Origin: Isoperla grammatica
Taxonomy: Eukaryota; Arthropoda; Insecta; Plecoptera; Perlodidae
Assembly (NCBI GenBank): GCA_945910005.1
Contig: OX246746.1
Location: 19,356,932-19,420,931, forward strand
DNA length: 64,000 nt
Direction: 5' to 3'
Both the position numbers and the translations under genes were made by a program. The notes under the pieces are model-generated. The model did no database searches. It had not been told where the DNA came from and saw only the letters and a program-made list of their open reading frames with translations. Of the stretch, positions 34,103 through 45,859 are shown piece after piece. Numbering within the stretch: the stretch's first letter is position 1; every line of letters begins with the position of its first letter.

Positions 34103-35619
34103 AAATTAAGAAATCATCTCTAACTGGGGCTTGAACCCAGGGCACCCCATCTTAAACCAGTGTATCATAGGAAGCTTGAATAGCGTGGGATTTTTTTTGT
34201 AACTACATTTTAAATACAAATTTCGGATTTACGATCAATTCCAAATTCTACAGAATAGAAATATTAATTACAAACAATTCAACATTGAATGCGTTTGAAA
34301 AAGTTACACAATTTTGGGACATTTCCATGAATAACTGTATGAATGTTTCTACGTTTCAATAAAATGTGTGTTAGTTTTTAAATCATTATCTTTACCTACC
34401 TTTTGTTACGTATTAGTTTGTGGAACACACTTTCACAAATTAAAAATGGCTATTCGAAGAACAACAATGATAATAAGACATAGCTTCTCTCAGGCGGGAT
34501 CAGGCTTTTTCTTCCTATACGGAACTATATTTAAAACATCAATCAAGGCAATTTTAGCTTGTAAAGCTCGTACTTTGCTTGAACGTGGAATGATGTGACA
34601 ATGATCATTATTCTTGTTGCTTTACTTCCCTATGGCAGCGATTGTCATAAGAAGGGGGCGTTTCCACCAGACGGACAAGTCCACCTGGTGGAAAAAGGGA
34701 TACAATCAAACAAAGCGGTGTTTTTAATTCTTTACATACAGAGATCTTCTCATACAAACAATTGACTTACCTATACAAACTAGTACCTTTCCACACATGA
34801 TTATTTACACTACATATTATAACATATAATATCTTCTAATTGATAATAGAATCCAAGACATTCTGCATTGGTAGAGTGGAAACTCCACAAGAACAACAAT
34901 TCGCATTGAAGTTCCGTTATCATCTATGGCTATGCTACGAACTACGAACCTCCACACGTTTTCCATAATCTGCGCTGTTATTGTCTACAAATAGGCGCAA
35001 ACCTCCGACAGGTATATAATTTGCTAATATAAAAATAAGTTTTTATTATGTAGTGCGAACTAAGTAAAAATGTAGTTAAATGGTGTAACATTACTGAAAT
35101 AAGCACTGATGTGATCGCTACGTAAGGCCTATGATTTACCGCTTTAACCAGCAAGCGAGTAGTCTGAAATAGAACGCAATCTTTCAACAATCTAAAGAAT
35201 TTTAACGAGAACTTAAAAGGATGCATCTACTGCGGATGCGAGGCATTTTTGAGGATATTGAACATAAAGAGAATGCAATTTAATTGTTGCTAGGATGTAG
35301 TGAAAAATATTGAGCCATAATTTTTAAAGATAAATGTAGGTAGGTATACTTTCAGTTAAATTTCTAATGAGGTTCCAAACGTGCATGCAAACAGGATACA
35401 AGTGTTAAAAAAATAACTGTGTTCCGTGTTGGGCATACAGTGATAACCGTTTATATTTGCAAGTTCATTAAGAAGTTGTTCTTCTCACCATGGGAAAAGT
35501 ATTAGTGCTAGTTTTTTTTTAATTTGAATTGTCAGTTTAATCTAAAATTTACCTCACAATATAATTATTTACGTAGCCAAAAATATAGGTCTTATCTTTT
35601 TGCAAGGAATAAGATATAG
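34103..35619. other. Intergenic, no recognised gene
   Basis: A 10-bp perfect hairpin TTTCCACCAG/CTGGTGGAAA lies at about 34658-34696. No coding signal is seen apart from short random ORFs. Confidence 0.5.
34105..34170 (-). other. tRNA-like B-box block
   Basis: The minus strand reads GGGGTGCCCTGGGTTCAAGC then CCCAGTTAGAG. The B box is reasonable and the T stem pairs (CTGGG/CCCAG). It abuts the SINE head; it may be a second SINE or part of a dimer. Confidence 0.35.
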
Positions 35620-37945
35620 CCTTTTATCTGCTACGATGTGACTACAACTACACTACTATCACAGTACTATGATGTCTGCTATGATGACAATATAGCTTTT
35701 TATCTACTACGATGTGACTGCTACTACACTAATATCACAGTACTATGATGTCTGCTATGATGACAATATAGCCTTTTATCTACTACGATGTGACTACTAC
35801 TATCACAGTACTATGATGTCTGCTATGATGACAATATAGCCTTTTATCTGCTACGATGTGACTACTACTACACTACTATCACAGTACTATGATGTCTGCT
35901 ATGATGACAATATAGCCTTTTATCTGCTACGATGTGACTACTACTACACTACTATCACAGTACTATGATGTCTGCTATGATGACAATATAGCCTTTTATC
36001 TACTACGATGTGACTACTACTACACTACTATCGCAGTACTATGATGTCTGCTATGATGACAATATAGCCTTTTATCTACTACGATGTGACTACTACTACA
36101 CTACTATGATGTCTGCTATGATGACAATATAGCCTTTTATCTGCTACGATGTGACTACTACTACACTACTATCACAGTACTATGATGTCTGCTATGATGA
36201 CAATATAGCCTTTTATCTACTACGATGTGACTACTACTACACTACTATGATGTCTGCTATGATGACAATATAGCCTTTTATCTGCTACGATGTGACTACT
36301 ACTACACTACTATCACAGTACTATGATGTCTGCTATGATGACAATATAGCCTTTTATCTACTACGATGTGACTACTACTACACTACTATCACAGTACTAT
36401 GATGTCTGCTATGATGACAATATAGCCTTTTATCTACTACGATGTGACTACTACTACACTACTATGATGTCTGCTATGATGACAATATAGCCTTTTATCT
36501 ACTACGATGTGACTACTACTACACTACTATGATGTCTGCTATGATGACAATATAGCCTTTTATCTGCTACGATGTGACTACTACTACACTACTATCACAG
36601 TACTATGATGTCTGCTATGATGACAATATAGCCTTTTATCTACTACAATGTGACTACTACTACTACACTACTATGATGTCTGCTATGATGACAATATAGC
36701 CTTTTATCTACTACGATGTGACTACTACTACTACACTACTATCACAGTACTATGATGTCTGCTATGATGACAATATAGCCTTTTATCTGCTACGATGTGA
36801 CTACTATACTACACTACTATCACAGTACTATGATGTCTGCTATGATGACAATATAGCCTTTTATCTACTACAATGTGACTACTACTACTACACTACTATG
36901 ATGTCTGCTATGATGACAATATAGCCTTTTATCTACTACGATGTGACTACTACTACTACACTACTATGATGTCTGCTATGATGACAATATAGCCTTTTAT
37001 CTACTACAATGTGACTACTACTACTACACTACTATGATGTCTGCTATGATGACAATATAGCCTTTTATCTACTACGATGTGACTACTACTACACTACTAT
37101 CACAGTACTATGATGTCTGCTATGATGACAATATAGCCTTTTATCTACTACGATGTGACTACTACTACACTACTATCACAGTACTATGATGTCTGCTATG
37201 ATGACAATATAGCCTTTTATCTACTACGATGTGACTACTACTACACTACTATCACAGTACTATGATGTCTGCTATGATGACAATATAGCCTTTTATCTAC
37301 TACGATGTGACTACTATACTACACTACTATCACAGTATTATGATGTCTGCTATGATGGCAATATAGCCTTTTATCTACTACGATGTGACTACTACTACAC
37401 TACTATCACAGTACTATGATGTCTGCTATGATGACAATATAGCCTTTTATCTGCTACGATGTGACTACTACTACACTACTATCACAGTACTATGATGTCT
37501 GCTATGATGACAATATAGCCTTTTATCTGCTACGATGTGACTACTATACTACACTACTATCACAGTATTATGATGTCTGCTATGATCACAATATAGCCTT
37601 TTATCTACTACGATGTGACTACTACTACACTACTATCACAGTACTATGATGTCTGCTATGATGACAATATAGCCTTTTATCTACTACGATGTGACTACTA
37701 CTACACTACTATCACAGTACTATGATATCTGCTATGATGACAATATAGCCTTGTATCTACTACGATGTGACTACTACTACACTACTATCACAGTACTATG
37801 ATGTCTGCTATGATGACAATATAGCCTTTTATCTACTACGATGTGACTACTACTACACTACTATGATGTCTGCTATGATGACAATATATAGCCTTTCATC
37901 TACTACGATGTGACTACTACTACACTACTATGATGTTTGCTATGA
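35620..37945 (+). repeat. 76-bp minisatellite, about 32 copies
   Basis: The unit reads TATCACAGTACTATGATGTC, TGCTATGATGACAATATAGC, CTTTTATCTGCTACGATGTG and ACTACTACTACACTAC. A shorter variant lacks CACAGTACTAT, and the ACT/TAC run varies in length. Point variants (ACAATGTG, AGTATTATG, GATGGCAAT, GATCACAAT) recur in sets, showing block duplication. Short plus-strand ORFs are repeat translations. Confidence 0.95.
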
Positions 37946-39098
37946 TGTATAACATCAATAGAGTTAAACAAATTTTCAAGCTCATTTACAACGAATTTAC
38001 ACATCATTTTTTTTAAATAAAAGCAATGAAGGAAATTAATTGAGGTTTATGGCATGCATCTTAGTTAAGTTGTCTGGTCGATTCAGTTTATCACATTAAT
38101 ATTGTGCAATACGATGGCATGGCAGGCATTAGTTGAAGGATAATAATTAACACATCATTCATTAGGCAAAAGGCACACACTCGTGTTGCTGATCTGAACG
38201 TTCATACGGTTAAACATAAATCATTTGATTGCTGAACTTTTCTACTAAACAAATATGCTTTAATGTCAACAGATATTTCAAAACCAATAATAACATTCTT
38301 CGAAATATTGTGGCAAACATATTTGTATGTTTGTTCTCTGAATTGCGATATTGTTACACGAATAGCGACCAAGAAGAGAGTGAAAGCGATAAAATCAGAC
38401 CAAACGGTATCCATCCATGCAATTCAATGTTAAATTCCATGTGGATACTGACAAGCTACGAGAATACCCCCCCTTCCCTCCCTTATACTCTCGCATGACT
38501 TACTAAATCAATTAACATTTATAATTTATTACTTATTATTTAATGGCAATTATTAATTAAAAAATGAATATATATATTATTGTAATGTGTGATTAAATTT
38601 TAATTTTCTGTTTTTCATTTATTTAATATAAGATTGATGCCGTCATTATTTAATATTACGACAATGTAAATCTTAGTCAATTAAAATAAGTGTCAACATA
38701 CTAAAGATGCTACACGGCAAATGTAACTAATATAATAATAATGTTATTATTGCTATAGTGAACACTAAACGAACTGACCTACTGATCCCACCCGACAGGG
38801 TATATCCTACTATATTTGAACTAAAATGTTTGGTTATATGACGTCGGCCATCTTGTCACCTGTTACGACAGGCAGAGCTACGCTGGAAAGGGCAAACGGC
38901 AATCAGTGAGCGTCGTAATCAAAAAATTTACTTTTTTCACCAATGAGTGACAATTCATAAGTTACAAAGCAATTGGCTTTTGTGTTACAGATCTCACCAT
39001 CTGCCAGGGAAAAGCAAACCACCGGAAAGTCCAGGACACATGAAGCATGAACGACCATCAGTGCTGAGGTGACCGACACGACGTCGACAGATAAAGAC

Positions 39099-39140
<42 letters not shown>

Positions 39141-39446
39141 GGACTTTATTAAAAATAAACAGTGACAAGGATTAGTTCTAAGCGTGCCTATTGATATCCA
39201 TCACATTAATGTTTTACATAATTAGACACTATTATTGTTGCACTAAGAATTGTTTACTAGTATAGCCCTATGCGATTCTGATTCTTTTTCCCAATTTCAA
39301 ATAAAAATTTATAAAGGTAACATGAGAAAATTGTATTCAAATTGTATACATATATATTTTAATTGGTATACAAATTGTACACGATTAGAACACAAGCAAT
39401 CCATTGTATATTAAATACAGGTTGAATACAGGCTTGATATATAGAA
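37946..39446. other. Intergenic, no recognised gene
   Basis: AT-rich sequence with an (AAT)n tract at about 39100-39138. No gene is supported; the 89-codon ORF at 38229 shows no domain. Confidence 0.5.
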
Positions 39447-39690
39447 CATGTATGTATGTATGTATGTATGTATGTATGTATGTATGTATGTATGTATGTA
39501 TGTATGTATGTATGTATGTATGTATGTATGTATGTATGTATGTATGTATGTATGTATGTATGTATGTATGTATGTATGTATGTATGTATGTATGTATGTA
39601 TGTATGTATGTATGTATGTATGTATGTATGTATGTATGTATGTATGTGTGTATGTATGTATGAATGTATGTATATGTGTTTGTGTCAGAT
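39447..39690 (+). repeat. (TATG)n microsatellite
   Basis: About 215 bp of pure TATG tetranucleotides and a short impure end. MYVC-type ORFs are artefacts. Confidence 0.95.
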
Positions 39691-39739
39691 GTACGTAAGT
39701 ACTATAAATGTAATGTAAAATGTTAAATTTCTATGTTTG

Positions 39740-39845
39740 TTCTTGTTAGTTTTAAGTCCATATTCTCTCTCTCTCTCTCTCTCTCAAGAGGGCCCTTGCA
39801 TTGTAATGGTCAGTGAAATATGAAATAAATATGAAATATGAAACA
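39740..39845 (+). mobile_element. Probable retroelement 3' end with tail
   Basis: A (CT)n run is followed by AAGAGGGCCCTTGCATTGTA, ATGGTCAGTG and repeated AAATATGAAATA motifs. A short unique 3' UTR-like block ending in an A-rich simple-repeat tail is typical of non-LTR retrotransposons. The family was not recognised. Confidence 0.35.
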
Positions 39846-39869
39846 TTTCCATAGGGGGGAGTAATCGTT

Positions 39870-39925
39870 TTCAATTGACACACTGCTCCCAACGTATGGC
39901 AAAGCTTGTTGTTTTCAGATCGCTG
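39870..39925 (+). repeat. Fragment of the 1,485-bp satellite unit left of the foldback
   Basis: GACACACTGCTCCCAACGTA, TGGCAAAGCTTGTTGTTTTC and AGATCGCTG match the satellite block AACACACTGCTCTCAATGTA, TGGCATATCTTGTTGTATTC and AGATAGCTC. The match stops where the foldback begins, and the satellite resumes at 44757. Confidence 0.65.
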
Positions 39926-39933
39926 ATAAAATA

Positions 39934-40845
39934 ACCTCCATGAAGTTGGCCCCTCACATTTGCCCCATACATTTTTTTTTTATTTCAATCGTTAGAACTT
40001 CGTTTGATCCCGTTTGATCCGTTATTGTTTTCGTTTGAACCCTTTCGATCACGACGCTATGGCGTCGTGTTTATGTGAGGGGCCAACTTCACGCTGGCCC
40101 CTCACATGTGCGGAAACACGAATTTCTCAACGCCAATCGTTAGAACTTCGTTTGATCCCGTTTGATCCGTATAATAATTCGTTTGAACTCGTCAACCAAC
40201 GGCGTCGCGACGCTTTCAATATTTTAGTCTAGCCCCTCACATTTGTCCTATTCAACATTTTTCGACGCCAATCGTTAGATCTTCGTTAGATCCCGTTTGA
40301 TCCGTTAAAAGTTCCGTTTCAACTCGTCAACCTACGGCGTCGCGACGCTTTCAATATTTTTGTCTGGCCCCTCACATTTGTCCTATCCAACATTTTTCGA
40401 CGCCAATCGTTAGATCTTCGTTAGATCCCGTTATCCGTTTAGAGTTCCGTTTCAACTCGTCAACCTACGGCGTCGCAACGCTTTCAATATTTTAGTCTGG
40501 CCCCTCACATTTGTCCTATCCAACATTTTTCGACGCCAATCGTTAGATCTTCGTTAGATCCCGTTTGATCCGTTTAGAGTTCCTTTTCAACTCTTCAACA
40601 TACGGCGTCGCGACGCTTTGAATATTTTAGTCTGGCCCCTCACATTTGTCCTATTCAACATTTTCTGACGCCAATCGTTAGATCTTAGTTTGATCCCGTC
40701 TTATCCGTGTAGAGTTTTGTTTCAACTCGTCAACCTACGGCGTCGCGACGCTTTCAATATTTTAGTCCGGCCGCACACATTTGTACTATTTAACTTTTTT
40801 TGACGCCAATCGTTAGATCATCCTTTGATCCCGTTTGGACTTCTG
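39934..40845 (+). repeat. Foldback left arm: ~135-bp tandem repeats
   Basis: The outermost 140 bp is a special terminal block (39934-40100), with its own small dyad around GACGCTATGGCGTC and GGGGCCAACTTCACGCTGGC. Five to six copies of the 135-bp unit then follow, with GGCGTCGCGACGC near 40200, 40337, 40470, 40604 and 40739. The inner copies are more diverged. Confidence 0.85.
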
Positions 40846-41356
40846 TAATTATTATTTTATTTATTTATTTAACATTTTATTTATGAATTCATTTATTTAT
40901 TTATTACGTGTTTTTCTTGCTTTAGTTATGAGTGCCGAATCGTTCCTACACAGTATTTGTAATAGGTATGTTTTTGTTTCGTATTATTATTACTTTAAAG
41001 TTAATAATAAATTAATATGACCGTTATTCATTTGTTTCTTCATAAGAAACATTTTATTTTATTTTAGACAAACACGATGCTTATGTTAGTGGGTTAAGGA
41101 TTGGTATAATCATGACTTTGATTCCTTTACTTCTATTTTCAGCGTCTATTTTGTTTTTAGATACAAAATTGACGTTGTTTATAGGCCTAAGTGATATGTT
41201 TCAGAATTTAATCAATTCTACACAAAATGCTAACAAGTAAAAGACAATTTAGCTGAGCTGAGCAATTCACTTGTAACCTTCTTAGAGTAATAGTTGCAAA
41301 TTGGATTGATTTTGCGAATCCAAATTAAACGTAAGAGACAAATGTGGGTAAATTTG

Positions 41357-41510
41357 TTGTGAAATACATAAATAAAAACCCAACCCTGACTAGGAATTGA
41401 ACTCAGGCCTATCCCGCTGGTGGTCCGGGGGTTGAGGCGCCCACCTGGCAAGTGGGTGACTTGAGTTTGATTCCCAGCCGAGGCTGGTTTATAATTTCTG
41501 TATTTCACAA
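41357..41510. mobile_element. Head-to-head inverted pair of tRNA-like SINE ends
   Basis: TTGTGAAATACATAAATAAA ... AGGAATTGAACTCAGGCC on the left pairs with CTTGAGTTTGATTCCCAGCC ... TTCTGTATTTCACAA on the right. Each arm carries a B-box core (GAGTTCAATTCC on minus, GAGTTTGATTCCC on plus). This could be two related SINEs inserted in opposite orientation or a foldback derivative. Confidence 0.45.
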
Positions 41511-41564
41511 TAAATATACATATGTATATGTTGGCTGGTTCTTCAACCTTTTTGTCCGTAGTAA

Positions 41565-41800
41565 TCCTGACCAAGGTCAGTTCATGTTCATTTAGTTATT
41601 GTGGTATAGCGAATAGTTAGGAAAGGTCCGCTGACCGAATGATTCAATCCAATAATTCGGCTTGTGAAGCTGAGACTGAGAGAAAGAAACATCGGAAAAA
41701 ACTTCTGTGTTGATCGCTTGTAGCAGGTTCTTGATGTGGTAGTCTTCTGAATTAGAGTTTTCTATGCTGCCACTGAGGCAATTTCGTCGGTGTTGGCAAA
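41565..41800 (-). mobile_element. Degenerate SINE copy inside the foldback core
   Basis: AGCGAATAGTTAGGAAAGGT then CCGCTGACCGAATGATTCAA, ACTGAGAGAAAGAAACATCG then GAAAAAACTTC, GAATTAGAGTTTTC and GCCACTGAGGCAATTTCGTC follow the reference SINE order in minus orientation with many changes. Confidence 0.4.
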
Positions 41801-41951
41801 CCTTACACGGAGCGATGGGTAATGGGTAAAGAGGATTTTATCACTTATGAAATTAAACGAAATAATAAAGCCTAAACACGTGTTAAACACGTGTAAGTGT
41901 CAGTTGATCAACAATCTTTTATATTCACTTTAGTAACTACATTCCATGTGT

Positions 41952-42092
41952 GGGTTCACAAGCTTAAACGCCAGCGTAAGACGTAAGACGTAGAGCCAAA
42001 TGAACATATTCGAAAACGGAGGATTTGCGTTTTACGTATCCTGATTGGCCAACGACTTGACGCCATACGTCGGCGTTAGGACTTGTGAAACC
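41952..42092. mobile_element. MITE-like inverted repeat (foldback core)
   Basis: GGGTTCACAAGCTTAAACGC then CAGCGTAAGACG pairs, with mismatches, with CGTCGGCGTTAGGACTTGTG then AAACC. It is about 140 bp with no coding. Confidence 0.45.
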
Positions 42093-42372
42093 AACCTATA
42101 AAGCAATGAGACATGCCTAGTTTGTTATAGTTAAATACACTTGTCATTTTGATTTAACAAAGTCGAGATAGTTGCTTGAGGGTTGCTTCGAGTGAAAGAT
42201 TGATACGTGAACTTCGATATATGGGTACTGTACGTTGGATTTTGGTAATATAATTTTTGTATTGGAGAAATCGAGTAATTTTAATTGTCATGACAGAACA
42301 AAATAAATGGGACAGTTTTTACGCAGTGCAATTGTTAAATCAAACTACACAAAAACAACACAAAATTAAAGG

Positions 42373-42482
42373 CGTATCTCAAATCTCAATTTTGGCGCTA
42401 GTCGACTAGCTGGCAGACTATAATAACATGTTGTTAATTGGTGCTAGTCGTTTAGCGCGAAAATAGAGATTTGAGATACACC
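42373..42482. mobile_element. 110-bp MITE with TTAAA flanks (foldback core)
   Basis: GGCGTATCTCAAATCTCAAT and ATAGAGATTTGAGATACACC are inverted ends of about 40 bp, continuing GGCGCTAGTCGACTAGC/GCTAGTCGTTTAGCGC. TTAAA at 42368-42372 and 42483-42487 fits a target duplication (TTAA or TTAAA). Confidence 0.6.
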
Positions 42483-42746
42483 TTAAAGATACAGAACAGA
42501 TTTAAGATAACCTACTTACACTTTTTAAACTAATAACTTATATGGTCATACATTATATCAAATACATATCTCACTCAGCTTCTATCACTCACGTTTAGTG
42601 AATTGAGCTAAATATAAGAGATGACAATAGAGATGATATGATTATATTTATTTATTTATAATTGTGTATTAAATCGGTGTGACAAAATAATGAGCGATTG
42701 CACTTAATACCATCTAAAGCTAGTTGTCGGTTGTGTCTATGTAAAA

Positions 42747-44657
42747 CTAAAATATTCAAAGCGTCACGACGCCGTATGTTGACGAGTTGAAACGGAACTT
42801 TCACGGAATCAAACGGAGTCTAACGAAGATCTAACGATTGGCGTCGAAAAATGTTAAATAGGACAAATGTGAGGGGCCAGACAAAAATATTGAAAGCGTC
42901 GCGACGCCGTATGTTGACGAGTTGAAACGGAACTCTAAACGGATCAAACGGGATCTAACAAAGATCTAACGATTGGCGTCGAAAAATGTTAAATAGGACA
43001 AATGTGAGGGGCCAGACTAAAATATTGAAAGCGTCGCGACGCCGTAGGTTGACGAGTTGAAACGGAACTCTTAACGGATCAAACGGCATCCAACGAAGAC
43101 CTAACGATTGGCGCAGAAAAATGTTGAATAGGACAAATGTGAGGGGCCAGACTAAAATATTGAAAGCGTCGCGACGCCGTAAGTTGACGATTGAAACGGA
43201 ACTCTAAACGGATCAAACGGGATCCAACGAAACTCTAACGATTGGGGTCGAAAAATGTGGAATAGAACAAATGTGAGGGGCCAGACTAAAATATTGAAAG
43301 CGTCGCGACGCCGTAGGTTGACGAGCTGAAACGGAACTCTAAACGGATCAAACGGGATCTAACGAAGATCTAACGATTGGCGTCGAAAAATGTTGGATAG
43401 GACAAATGTGAGGGGCCAGACAAAAATATTGAAAGCGTCGCGACGCCGTAGGTTGACGAGTTGAAACGGAACTCTAAACGGATCAAACGGGATCTAACGA
43501 AGATCAAACGATTGGACTCGACAAATGTTGGATAGGACAAATGTGAGGGGCCAGACTAAAATATTGAAAGCGTCGCGACGCCGTTGGTTGACGAGTTTAA
43601 ACGGAACTCTAAACGGATCAAACGGGATCTAACGAAGATCTAACGATTGGCGTCGAAAAATGTTGGATAGGACAAATGTGAGGGGCCAGACTAAAATATT
43701 GAAAGCGTCGCGACGCCATAGGTTGACGAGTTGAAACAAAACTCTAAACGGATCAAACGGGATCTAACGAAGATCTAACGATTGGCGTCGAAAAACGTTG
43801 GATAGGACAAATGTGAGGGGCCAGACAAAAATATTGAAAGCGTCGCGACGCCGTAGGTTGACGATTTGAAACGATACTCTTAACGGATCAAACGGGATCT
43901 AACGAAGATCTAACGATTGGCGTCGAAAAACGTTGGATAGGACAAATGTGAGGGGCCGGACAAAAATATTGAAAGCGTCGCGACGCCGTAGGTTGACGAG
44001 TTGAAACGATACTCTTAACGGATCAAACGGGATTTAATGAAGATCTAACGATTGGCGTCGAAAAATGTTGGATAGGACAAATGTGAGGGGCCAGACAAAA
44101 ATATTGAAAGCGTCGCGACGCCGTAGGTTGACGAGTTGAAACGGAACTCTAAACGGATCAAACGGGATCTAACGAAGATCTAACGATTGGCGTCGAAAAA
44201 TGTTGGATAGGACAAATGTGAGGGGCTAGACAAAAATATTGAAAGCGTCGCGACGCCGTAGGTTGACGAGTTGAAACGATACTCTTAACGGATCAAACGG
44301 GATCTAACGAAGATCTAACGATTGGCGTCGAAAAATGTTGAATAGGACAAATGTGAGGGGCTAGACTAAAATATTGAAAGCGTCGCGACGCCGTTGGTTG
44401 ACGAGTTCAAACGAATTATTATACGGATCAAACGGGATCAAACGAAGTTCTAACGATTGGCGTTGAGAAATTCGTGTTTCCGCACATGTGAGGGGCCAGC
44501 GTGAAGTTGGCCTCTCACATAAACACGACGCCATAGCGTCGTGATCGAAAGGGTTCAAACGAAAACAATAACGGATCAAACGGGATCAAACGAAGTTCTA
44601 ACGATTGAAATAAAAAAAAAATGTATGGGGCAAATGTGAGGGGCCAACTTCATGGAG
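42747..44657 (-). repeat. Foldback right arm: ~135-bp tandem repeats, 13-14 copies
   Basis: Reverse-complement copies of the left-arm unit, spaced 134-137 bp from about 42760 to 44380, end in the terminal block at 44480-44657. That block translates the same way as the left terminal block with one residue changed, so the two ends are nearly identical. The right arm is twice the length of the left arm, indicating expansion after insertion. Confidence 0.85.
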
Positions 44658-44756
44658 GTGGTGGTAACCTCCTACAGCCGTCAGAACTCCTGATACAAAC
44701 CTCTGCAGAACACGCACGTTTTGCCTGTGAAAATAGGAATAGTTCACGTTGTGAAC
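44658..44756. other. Unexplained 99 bp between the foldback and the satellite
   Basis: It begins GGTGGTAACCTCCTACAGCC and ends GTTCACGTTGTGAACCAGA, which contains the palindrome GTTCACGTTGTGAAC. It matches neither the foldback arms nor the satellite unit. It may be part of an earlier insertion. Confidence 0.4.
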
Positions 44757-45624
44757 CAGACAACATTAAAACATGCTTCCTCGGCTAACCATTAACGCAA
44801 GGCAAACCAAAACATGTTTATTGTATACACCAGAAATGTCAAAAGGAGAAACTATAATAAGTATTTTCTTGACCCTTTAACAAGAGACGCTACGCGTCGT
44901 CAAAGACACGCTCAAATACACTCTGTGTTTTAGAATTATATTCTTTACGGCTATATTGTTTATTGTTGCGATCTTAAAGTTAATTCCTAAGGTATATTTA
45001 AAAATTGTCTACATTGAAAAAAATCATTGCCTCGCTATGTTTGTTGTGAACGACGTCAGGCGTCGCCGAAATTTCAACGATTTTCTTGTCAAGTTCCACT
45101 TTCGGTACCGATTGTGGATGAACGGTGGTACCTAGTTAGTCGTAGCGTCGAACTTAAGGTCAGTAAGAATCCTTGGTGACGTAGTATGAGCGTTGGTAGC
45201 GTCGGTTTGCACAGGTCGTGGTGAGGCGACGCCAACTTCAGGTAACCAAAATAGTAGATTATTTGAGGTTTTTATTTTTTTACGGGTAAACGGTTTAAGA
45301 TAGAATTTTTTGGTTGTCAGTTCCTTCTTATTCATCGCTCTCTTGATATGTTTCGTATTTAAAAAAAAATAAAAAAAAAATAAAAATTTCATTTTTCTCC
45401 GATTGTGCTCTTCTGAGACAAAATTTGAAATTTTGGGTGCCTGTATCTCTGTTAGTATAACCCCCAGCATATTTTCGTTTTCAGGATGTCTAGATAATTA
45501 ACGCAAAAAAAATAAAAAAAATAAAAAAACAAATTTGGACCACCCGTTTTTTAGCTACGAGCGCTTGAAAAAATAATTTCCCCTTAGTAAACCCTTCTCA
45601 ACTATTCTGCTCTGAATATGGAAG

Positions 45625-45712
45625 AAAAAAAGTTTGCCGGTAACGGGTCTCGAACCCCGGACCGCGAAAACACTAGTCGGCGTCGCTACTGCCTACGCCA
45701 CTCCACTCGATG
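45625..45712 (-). ncRNA. tRNA-like Pol III-type module A (representative, unit 1)
   Basis: On the minus strand TGGCGTAGGCAGT (A-box-like, 45700-45688) is followed 44 nt later by GGTTCGAGACC (B box, 45656-45646) and then T7 (45631-45625), a Pol III terminator. In between, GTAGCGACGCCGACTAGTGT is invariant. The T arm pairs over four bases (CGGG/CCCG), but no acceptor stem pairs, so this is not a functional tRNA. Upstream, CATTGAGAGCAGTACAATAT then GTACCAGTCTAAGCG is shared with module B. Equivalent T7 runs lie at 47110, 48596, 50082, 51566, 53057, 54542 and 56028. Whether it is transcribed is unknown. Alternatively it is a SINE head trapped in the satellite. Confidence 0.5.
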
Positions 45713-45859
45713 GAAGTTGGAGCGCTTAGACTGGTACATATTGTACTGCTCTCAATGAATGCATGTATGTATCTCGATTCATTCTTATTGTAATTCTAAC
45801 ACCTAACATAGATGGATTTACGAACAGAGGGTCTTATTGGATTTAAAAGCATCCAAGAA

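Larger units (their letters stand above)
40846..42746. other. Core of the foldback element
   Basis: About 1.9 kb, AT-rich, with no ORF resembling a transposase. It has collected its own insertions: an inverted SINE pair (41357-41510), a degenerate SINE (41565-41800) and two MITEs (41952 and 42373). A splice-like mini-exon (acceptor TTTTCTTGCTTTAG, exon 40926-40965, donor GTATGT) is present but unproven. Confidence 0.5.
39934..44657. mobile_element. 4.7-kb foldback element with tandem-repeat inverted arms
   Basis: Both ends, read inward, start ACCTCCATGAAGTTGGCCCC then TCACATTTGCCCC. The left arm (39934-40845) and right arm (42747-44657) are inverted and each is mostly tandem copies of a 135-bp unit (about 5-6 left, 13-14 right). 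The unit contains GGCGTCGCGACGCTTTCAAT, GGCCCCTCACATTTGTCCTA and GACGCCAATCGTTAGATCTT. The 1.9-kb core has no transposase ORF. Large inverted arms of variable copy number are the hallmark of foldback transposons such as Drosophila FB and Galileo (P superfamily). TAACCTCC at 39932-39939 and again at 44665-44672 is a possible 8-bp duplication, though it partly overlaps the ends. Confidence 0.75.

Noticed and set aside
39404..39718. MYVC-repeat ORFs
   Set aside because: (TATG)n microsatellite in three frames.
40014..40232. 72-codon ORF repeated inverted at 44361-44579
   Set aside because: It exists because the foldback termini are identical; there are no coding signs.
45625..45712. Functional tRNA gene
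   Set aside because: A and B boxes are good, but no 7-bp acceptor stem pairs and the anticodon arm is not formed. I keep it as tRNA-like only.
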